DNA of 23,646 bases from Nemertoderma westbladi (lineage: Eukaryota; Xenacoelomorpha; Nemertodermatida; Nemertodermatidae), in the NCBI GenBank assembly GCA_032718475.1, contig JAUCBJ010003663.1, positions 1 to 23,646 of the forward strand, read 5' to 3'. The position numbers and the translations under genes are program-made. The notes below the pieces were generated by a model that was not told the DNA's origin, searched no databases, and was given only the letters and a program-made list of their open reading frames with translations. Each line of letters begins with the position of its first letter. The first letter of the stretch is position 1. Below, in pieces: positions 16,885-23,646 of the stretch.

Positions 16885-16990
16885 ACATATTTTGTTGGTT
16901 ATAAAAACCTACCTCTGCAACCTGCTGCTTTCCCCCAATTGGTAACAACATTGTTTATTGTTTTGGTTATAAAAGCCTATCTCTGTAACG
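16885..16990 (-). repeat. Degenerate monomers of the 68-bp satellite
   Basis: About one and a half monomers lie opposite in orientation to the main array: TTGGTTATAAAAACCTACC then CTGCAACCTGCTGCTTTC, followed by CCAATTGGTAACAACATTG and TTTATTGTTTTGGTTATAA, CTCTGTAAC. The order of the blocks is that of the reverse-complemented satellite monomer. Confidence 0.72.
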
Positions 16991-17288
16991 AATTGATTTA
17001 ATTTGGTGGAAAATGAATTAATTTTAGTTATAAGTGATTAATTTTAGTGTTATAGAAAAACGTGTGCCTTTTTATATTATGTCCCTATCTTTCAGAACGA
17101 AAATCCACGGTGATATCCGTACTTAAATGTCACCTAGTATGTAAATCATGCCTATACAGCCATATAGTAATCATCAATTATCCGTGGCCAAGACTGCGGC
17201 GGGGACTATTATTGTTGACAAGTTGCGCATTTCATATGTTCATATGTTACTTGTCAAGAAAGTATGTAAACTTGACGACAATTTAACA
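16991..17288. other. Spacer before the 1.5-kb duplication
   Basis: No gene is recognised. Open frames starting at 17062 and 17148 cross into the repeat unit and show no domain. Confidence 0.45.
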
Positions 17289-18788
17289 CGTTCGTGGGGC
17301 CTTCGCGCAGCACGAGGCCCAGTTATGAGATACAAATCAAAATTGAGCGACTGTATCACAAAATCAGGTTTTGAGAAATTTACCCACACCACCAATCAAT
17401 CAAAGAAAGGGGGACAGTACGTGTTCACCCCTTTTAATCCCCCCCCCCCCCCCCCCACCCTTCCCAACCACCAATACATAACCGCGACATCTACCACCCA
17501 CGGAAGGGTAGCACGAACTTATTTCCAATCGCACGTTCAATATGCAAAGCCAGGTGGTTTATAGGAATAGAATAAACGCAGTACTCGTATTCATTATAAG
17601 CCTCGTTTTGTATTTAAATATATTTCTTAAACGCAGGCTAGGACGTTCTTTATAATAATAATAACTAGGGATGCGATCAATATGTGAAGCCAGGTGGTTT
17701 ATATAATAATTTAGTCAACGCAGTACTCGTCTTCATTATATGCCTCGTTGCGCTCGTCGCTTGTCCTGTTTTGTTATAAAATATTTTTCCTAAACGCAGA
17801 CTGACGATCTTTATACAGTTATAACTATGCGAAGTTTCGAAACTGTGCGAGTAACTGTTGATACATCTATGTGGATATGTGTGATATGTGGAGATGTGTG
17901 ATACAACGCCAACGCATCTTATGCCGATGTAGTAATATGGGTATTGAAATAATATTAAATTAATGTACACTCTTAAAGCTGCAGCGAAAAAATGTAGCTA
18001 ATTTCCTAGGTTACATATAAAATAATAATATTATTTTTAAGAACATTAATTTTACTACTTTGCAAAAATTCAATTAAAAAATAACCAGACATATACATTG
18101 TGGAATAAACTATTTCAGAAGCCTACACAACAGCCATGCCATGGATAGTATTTATGTTATGATATCTGTCATTCACCTGAGATAGCAATACAACATATTT
18201 ATAGTGAATTTAAAGAATGCTGTCAGGGCTGGAATAGCAATACTGGTTGTCTATTACTATTCCTCTCTGGTTAGTCTTAGCAACAACTCCCAGCCAGCAG
18301 CAGAGACTTGACCAATAATCATTCCCAGCAACTGGGAATGACACACACATCCCATCTATGTACCAGCATGTTGGCCAATAAATGAGCAGTATTTAATGAG
18401 AATAAATTTTTTTTGCCGTTTTAATTACTTTAGATCAATTAAAGACACAATTATTAAAGCAAATCACTTGAACTAATTAAAAACTATAATAGAATGGCGT
18501 ATGGGGATTACATCTGTATAATTTTTAATTATAATTATTTAAATCTTATACTGTAAAACAATTAATTTCCTTTAAAAGGCAGGTTGAAAATGGTGTTTTT
18601 ACCGTAATAACTTAATTAACTAATTAACTGCTATTATCTTAGCTTCTCGAAGGCCACACTGAAATTCTACTTGGAAAATTTCTAAACTTTTGCCAAACAA
18701 CATGTGTACCAAGTTTGGATAGATTTCATCAAAGATTGGCCGAGTTATTAACGTTTAAAATTGAACGCGACAGAACGACAGAACGACA
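17289..18788. repeat. 1.5-kb tandem unit, first copy
   Basis: The unit starts CGTTCGTGGGGCCTTCGCGC and ends GACAGAACGACAGAACGACA, the latter after a retroposon-like tail (TGTACCAAGTTTGG, then GATTTCATCAAAG). It holds a C18 run at 17439-17456 and an internal duplication of about 140 bp (starts near 17538 and 17678, sharing GAAGCCAGGTGGTTTAT and AAACGCAG). The arrangement suggests a retroposon-like unit duplicated head to tail. A 97-codon minus-strand frame at 17677-17970 recurs in copy 2 but has no recognisable domain. Confidence 0.92.
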
Positions 18789-20345
18789 CGTTCGTGGGGC
18801 CTTCGCGCAGCACGAGGCCCAGTTATGAGATACAAATTAAAATTGTGCGACTGTATCACAAAATCAGGTTATGAGATATTAACCCACACCACCAATTAAT
18901 CAAAGAAAGGGGGACAGTACGTGTTCACCCCTTTTAATCTGCACACCCCCCCCCCTCCCCCCACCCACCAATACATAACCGCGACATCTACCACCCACGG
19001 AAGGGTAGCACGAACTTATTTCCAATCGCACGTTAAATATGCAAAGCCAGGTGGTTTATAGGAATATAATAAACGCAGTACTCGTTTTCATTATAAGCCT
19101 CTTTGCGTTCGTCCTGTTTTGTATTTAAATATATTTCTTAAACGCAGGCTAGGACGATCTTTATAATAATAATAACTAGGGATGCGATCAATATGTGAAG
19201 CCAGGTGGTTTATATAACAATTTAGTCAACGCAGTACTCGTCTTCATTATATGCCTCGTTGCGCTCGTCGCTTGTCCTGTTTTGTCATAAAATATTTTTC
19301 CTAAACGCAGACTGACGATCTTTATACAGTTATAACTATGCGAAGTTTCGAAACTGTGCGAGTAACTGTTGATACATCTATGTGGAGATGTGTGATATGT
19401 GGAGATGTGTGATACAACGCCAACGCATCTTATGCCGATGTAGTAATATGGGTATTGAAATAATATTAAATCAATGTACACTCTTAAAGCTGCAGCGAAA
19501 TAATGTAGCTAATTTCCTAGGTTACATATAAAATAATAATATTATTTTTAAGAACATTAATTTTACTACTTTGCAAAAATTCAATTAAAAAATAACCAGA
19601 CATATACATTGTGGAATAAACTATTTCAGAAGCCTACACAACAGCCATGCCATGGATTGTATTTATGTTATTATATCTGTCATTTACCTGAGATAGCAAT
19701 ACAACACTTATAGTAGAGTCAATACAGGAAGGATGATGGGATGTTGGATTTCAAGAATGATGTCTGGGCTGGAATAGCAATACTGGTTGCCTATTACAGT
19801 ACAATTCCTCTCTGGTTAGTCTACAGCCACAACTCCAAGCCAGCTAGCTCCACACCAGCAGAGACTTGACCAATAATCATTCCCAGCAAATACCTTACAC
19901 ACACATCCTTCCATCGTACCAGCATGTTAGCCAATAAATGAGCAGTATTTAATGAGAATCAATTTTTTATGACGTTTTAATTACTTTAGATCAATTAAAG
20001 ACACAATTAATAAAGCAAATCACTTGAACTAATTAAAAACTATAATAGAATGGCGTATGTGGATTACATCTGTATAATTTTTAAGTATAATTATTTAAAT
20101 CTTATACTGTAAAACAATTAATTTCCTTTAAAAGGCAGGTTGAAAATGGTGTTTTTACCGTAATCAACTTAATTAACTAATTAACTGCTATTATCTTAGC
20201 TTCTCGAAGGCCACACGGAAATTCTACTTGGAAAATTTCTAAACTTTTGCCAAACAACATGTGTACCAAGTTTGGATAGATTTCATCAAGGATTGGCTGA
20301 GTTATTAACGTTTAAAATTGGACGCGACAGAACGACAGAACGACA
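18789..20345. repeat. 1.5-kb tandem unit, second copy
   Basis: The copy starts exactly 1500 bp after the first and is 1557 bp long. Most of it matches copy 1 with only scattered changes. A central patch (19700-19925 against about 18195-18370) is clearly more divergent, with insertions that account for the extra length. It ends with the same GACAGAACGACA tail and is followed at once by the 56-bp duplication. Confidence 0.92.
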
Positions 20346-20457
20346 GGTTGATTAATGGTACCACTACGCTAAGGCTCACTCACTTCGTGGCTCGCCCCAC
20401 AGGTTGATTAATGGTACCACTACGCTAAGGCTCACTCACTTCGTGGCTCGCCCCACA
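20346..20457. repeat. Perfect 56-bp tandem duplication
   Basis: Copies 20346-20401 and 20402-20457 are identical and begin GGTTGATTAATGGTACC. Each contains GGCTCACTCACTTCGTGGC. Identity implies a very recent event or continuing homogenisation. Confidence 0.96.
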
Positions 20458-22324
20458 GTATTCACGAAATCATTGTTACAAGACTACTATATTTAGGGAC
20501 AAACCACACAATATTTGACAAGTCTACGTTGACAAGACTACTTTTTTTATAATAGTCTTGGAAATTCTAGCTCCTGTAGCCAAACTACAATTAATTAAAA
20601 ATATGACACTTAATGCATATGAAGCCTAACACTTTGTGTAGTCTTGCTGTCTTGGAAGCATAACTGTCGATTTTTAAGGATAGTCAGATAGTCTCTGAAT
20701 TTTTTTAAAGCCTTGAATTTTGATATCCAAGGAACAGTTTTTCTCTATATTTCGCGTAGTTGTAATAAACTTTATCCCAATTTCAAGCGGCTAATAGATT
20801 GATATTTTGGATGGTTCCACCGAATAGAACATAACATTTTAGTATAGAAGAAATACTTTGCAGAATATATGTTTTTTATATATGTTTGTTTTATATGAAG
20901 TATAATACTGAAATTTCAAGATATATTTTTTTGTGCAAAGAAGTGGTTACAGAGGTTTTTCGACACATAGAATTTCCTTTCACCCTATACTTGGGTTTCC
21001 TGTCGCGATAAAATCGATTGAAATGTACTGCAAATAGTTTTACTGAACTGCAAATTATATGAGGATCGCATAGGTATGTTATATAATTGCATAAACTTGC
21101 GTGTATAATTAAATTTGTGCTACAATTTTACAATTTATATATGTTAAAGAGCAAAAAATTAGCATTCGAACGATACTTGAATAACAGAAATCCGTATAAG
21201 TCTCAGATTCATAGATTTATAATAGTAATTTATAAACTTGTACACAAGGTGGTCGGTTGTGTGGGTAACAGTTTGCTTCGGGTGCTGTACTGTAGTAATT
21301 ACGAGTTTTATGTTGATATTGTACAGTAGGTATAGTAAAGGAAGAAATATTCCTCTCATCTGCTCATATAATTGGTTTTTTTTGTGTCTTACACTAATTG
21401 CACTGTAGTACTCCATGATACGCTGCGGGGATAGCGAGCCCACTCTGTACTGCACTCTCAGTGCAATGGTGGATTGGTGTAGTGGAACGGGCGGTTTTAT
21501 TACACCCCTATAATCTGGTATAATATGAATCATGGAATATATACTAGATTAAGACGGAACCATATTTTATGGCAACCTTTGGGACCGCCAATATTTTAAT
21601 AATAATTAATAGGTAATGGTAAGTTGATTTTTGAATACATTTTGAGTCATAAATAATACTGTAAGCTGTTCTATTGACCTTAGTTTATTGTTTTGGTTAG
21701 AATAACGTACCACTGTAATTAAAAAGGAATTGACAAGATGTATTGTTACCTGATCCTTTACCTTAGTTGATAATTTAACATTAAGGCGGGATATTATTTC
21801 TCCGATGAGATAGGATGAGTCAAATTTCCCACATGTCTCTCATATCAAAATAAAAATGTCATTTCTCTGGCTCTATCTATTGTTGGCACGCACGCGATGT
21901 CTTACTGCCTGTCAACGGTTGGTGGTGCACTTACAGGTTTGTACAACTATTCATTCTTTTAATAATACTCAGCATCCATCTGAAAAATAAAGATCCGTCG
22001 AAATTTCTACTAAACGAGTTACTCCAACACGTAATATATTTTGCACTTATGAGATTAAGGTGATTACACCACTGAACTAAGCTTTGCTAGTAAGACTACT
22101 CGAGTTGTAGTAAACGTATAAGAGCTGGATTCTATTACATGGCGTGAAGCAAATAGTTAGTGTTACATGCACACTTGATGAATAATAAATGTGTTGCTGC
22201 TAGAACCGGCTACATTGCTGCATTCTACATTGCTGCATTAAGAATGCTTAATGATTAAATACCCCCACCCCCCAGTATAACTAATATTGTAAATTGACTT
22301 GTAAATGTGTTACTATTAAAGTAC
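20458..22324. other. 1.9 kb of AT-rich DNA without a recognised gene
   Basis: I saw no protein family, tRNA or clear repeat apart from a degenerate satellite monomer near 21685-21725 (TTTATTGTTTTGGTTAGAAT, ACCACTGTAAT). Frames of 80 codons (21087, plus) and 124 codons (21159-21533, minus) overlap and show no domain, so they are not called. Confidence 0.5.
21685..21725 (-). repeat. Single degenerate satellite monomer
   Basis: TTTATTGTTTTGGTTAGAAT followed at the right distance by ACCACTGTAAT matches the conserved half of the 68-bp satellite in reverse orientation. It is isolated. Confidence 0.55.
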
Positions 22325-22440
22325 CCCAACGACCAACGCTCTGTTGTTTTCTCTCTCTCTTATTAAGAATGATATGATGATGTCTTATATCAACAAAATT
22401 GCGCCGCCACAACTCCCTAGCACCCATAGTAAAAAAATTG
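22325..22440 (-). pseudogene. LINE tail remnant (RELWRRNFVD)
   Basis: The minus strand reads MGARELWRRNFVD at 22427-22390. The core of 28 bases is identical in DNA to the LINE fragment at 13350-13400. Both copies also share CATTCTTAA a little further on. The open frame continues past this point into probable 3' UTR, so its end is unclear. Only the last part of the LINE protein is present. In the minus direction this tail follows a SINE-like unit. Confidence 0.7.
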
Positions 22441-22697
22441 TCTTCAGCCGCTAGGCCAGGGATTACGCACAAAGTTTGACAACTTATTTCCAGTGCGTCC
22501 CCCCAGAACTTTACTCCCCAGAGGAAACTCCAGTACTCATTTAGCTACCCACTTAAGGATGCAAGGCAGAGATGCGCCCTGGCTGGTCCCTTTAAAGCAT
22601 TCGTGCCGAAACGAAAACTGCCCTGGCCCCCATGTGAGGATCGAACCCACGACCTACGGGAGATGTGAATTCAATGCAACCACTACACCAAGGTGGA
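22441..22697 (-). mobile_element. Probable tRNA-derived SINE
   Basis: Reading the minus strand, a tRNA-like head (22697-22627) is followed by about 185 bp of unassigned body that reaches the LINE tail. Head, body and LINE-derived tail is the textbook plan of a SINE that borrows its partner LINE's 3' end. The 3' boundary and simple-repeat tail were not found, and other copies would be needed to prove a family. Confidence 0.55.
22627..22697 (-). pseudogene. tRNA-like sequence with A and B boxes
   Basis: A box TGGTGTAGTGG and B box GGTTCGATCC are intact. The D stem (GTGT/GCAT) and T-arm (GTGGG/CTCAC) pair. The acceptor pairs in five of seven positions, but the anticodon stem does not pair and the base before the anticodon is not T. 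Pol III could transcribe it; it is unlikely to be a working tRNA. Confidence 0.7.
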
Positions 22698-23007
22698 ACC
22701 TCTATGCTGGTCCACTATGCTAATTATCTCTAATCGCGTGCTGCCTGGTTCCTACCTCGAAATCAATGTCCCGAATGCAATGTCCTGCAAACCGGCGGCG
22801 GTTCTGTTCGAAGTGTCACTTACAATGAATGATGTATTGTATACGATTGGAGATGTGTGCATTGCACTTGGCACAATGAACTCGGCGTATCATTCTTGTG
22901 TGTTTGCCATCCAGAAATTTGGTGCCTCAGAAGTTAGAGCTCGGCCGTATTGTGATTTGATTGCTGCAATAATTTCCACATAAATCTCATATGCTACAAG
23001 TATGCTG
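22698..23007. other. Unassigned stretch between SINE-like unit and hairpin
   Basis: A 96-codon plus-strand frame (22693-22983) runs through it (TMNDVLYTIGDVCIALGTMN is typical of its content). I recognise no family. It is less AT-rich than its flanks, so a decayed exon or repeat is possible. Confidence 0.35.
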
Positions 23008-23453
23008 AGTTTATTTTACCGAAAATAACATATCTTTTATTGGCGCAATTGTAGGACTAATCCCATCACATGCGTACTTTTTAACCGGGTAGTGTACAAA
23101 TTTAGGAATGGCGTAATTTTTCTTGAAGTTAATATCTCATATCTCTCCAAACCACGTACGCGTTTCGACCTTACTGGGTCTGATCAGCGTGGTGTCGGAT
23201 TCGAACCTGGGACCTCGAGGTAGAAGCCGAGACAACAACCACTAAGCCACAGGTTCTTGAGATATGGAGTATCAATTTCAAAGCCAGTAAGGTCGAATCG
23301 CGTACGTGGTTTGGAGAGATATGAGATATTAATTTTAAGAAAAATTACGCGATTCCTAAATTTGTACACTACCCGGTTAAAAAGTACGCATGTGATGGGA
23401 TTAGTCCTACAATTGCGCCAATAAAAGATAAGTTATTTTCAGTAAAATAAACT
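23008..23453. mobile_element. Long hairpin: 170-bp inverted arms around a tRNA-like loop
   Basis: Arms 23008-23177 and 23284-23453 have equal length, need no gap and differ at about six of 170 positions (roughly 96% identity by eye). The 106-bp centre holds a tRNA-like sequence. Parts of the loop (GAGATATGGAGTATCAATTTCA) look like a diverged copy of the arm sequence. No target duplication was recognised. It may be a foldback element or the result of an inverted duplication around a SINE head. Confidence 0.9.
23187..23256 (-). pseudogene. Degenerate tRNA-like sequence in hairpin loop
   Basis: The minus strand has A box TGGCTTAGTGG and perfect B box GGTTCGAATCC at tRNA spacing. T-stem and acceptor do not pair, so it is not a functional tRNA. 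It resembles, but is not the same as, the head at 22627-22697. Confidence 0.65.
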
Positions 23454-23558
23454 TATCATTCGAGGTTAAGACCCCTAGATCCCCTCCTATATATAATAAA
23501 TATATAATAACAAACACCTCGATAAATACAGCTTGCCAACACATTGTTACTAACAAGT
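23454..23558. other. Short AT-rich spacer
   Basis: TATATATAATAAATATATAA near 23488 could act as a TATA-like region for the frame that starts at 23559, but such runs are common here. Confidence 0.3.
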
Positions 23559-23646
23559 ATGCTGGACATTCGTGATCTGGAGACTGAATCGAAAGCCTTA
23601 GTCAAGAACGACAACGGCCAGATGTCTGTCTTTCTTTTTTTGATAA
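23559..23646 (+). CDS. Possible start of a gene, cut by window end
   Basis: From ATG 23559 a frame begins MLDIRDLETESKALVKNDNG and stays open to the edge. The first 24 codons have a composition unlike the AT-rich flanks and look protein-like (acidic, then Lys). No family is recognised. The last bases turn into a T-rich run, so a splice site or the end of an exon could be near. The evidence is weak. Confidence 0.25.
   Translation, partial: MLDIRDLETESKALVKNDNGQMSVFLFLI

Noticed and set aside
17677-19481. 97-codon minus-strand frame preserved in both 1.5-kb units
   Set aside because: Both copies come from a recent duplication, several of the few differences change amino acids, and no family is recognised.
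21159-21533. 124-codon minus-strand frame
   Set aside because: It has no recognisable domain and lies in AT-rich DNA that yields chance frames of this size; it overlaps another frame on the plus strand.
22493-22983. Plus-strand frames of 76 and 96 codons
   Set aside because: The first crosses the tRNA-like SINE head in antisense; the second has no recognised family. The region is noted as unassigned instead.
22627-23256. Two additional functional tRNA genes
   Set aside because: A and B boxes are present, but the anticodon stem (first) and the acceptor and T stems (second) do not pair.

Overview
The window looks like nuclear DNA of an animal, most likely a marine invertebrate, though the species cannot be named. 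Three things point to this: a eukaryotic initiator tRNA-Met, two full-length metazoan-type protein genes (RNA polymerase subunit RPB5/POLR2E and mitochondrial proline dehydrogenase), and a dense, very diverse load of repeats, including two families of non-LTR retrotransposon remnants. The octamer TAGGCCTA occurs nine times and ACCGGTA motifs recur throughout; both look like local base-composition signatures of this genome.

Layout. 1-1000: a 495-bp in-phase CTCGG pentamer array, then a 108-bp tandem repeat. 1000-2190: AT-rich, no gene. 2192-3739: a 5'-truncated LINE fragment with a TAA-type tail, bounded by two nearly identical 207-bp direct repeats that look like an unusually long target-site duplication. 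4546-5111: a foldback element with 127-bp inverted arms, carrying two monomers of a satellite inside. 5565-6197: POLR2E, intronless, plus strand. 6647-7591: a TIR element rich in TACGA motifs. 8473-10128: PRODH, intronless, minus strand, so convergent with POLR2E. 10364-11475: a MITE with perfect 27-bp TIRs, an 8-bp target duplication and fifteen CTACGCGTAG palindromes. 11492-12923: a candidate TIR element whose core is a 68-bp satellite with three-monomer higher-order structure. 13186-13416: a LINE reverse-transcriptase tail with one in-frame stop. 13460-14320: a C-rich minisatellite. 14781-14852: initiator tRNA-Met on the minus strand. 15274-15465: a Harbinger-like MITE with TTA duplication. 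16160-16570: G-rich repeats. 16674-16846: a 20-bp minisatellite. 17289-20345: a tandem pair of about 1.5-kb units. 20346-20457: a perfect 56-bp duplication. 22325-22697: a tRNA-headed SINE-like unit that runs into a LINE tail, minus strand. 23008-23453: a 446-bp near-perfect hairpin with a tRNA-like loop. 23559-end: a possible gene start cut off by the window.

The two protein genes have no functional link to each other: one supplies a shared subunit of RNA polymerases I, II and III, the other starts proline breakdown in mitochondria. The unifying theme is the repeats. One satellite monomer (core: TTTATTGTTTTGGTT then CTCTGTAACCTGCTCC) appears in at least four places, twice inside structures with inverted ends, which suggests that TIR elements spread and seed satellite arrays. 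No new defence or metabolic system is evident. The novel material is in mobile-element architecture. All identities and family calls are by eye.
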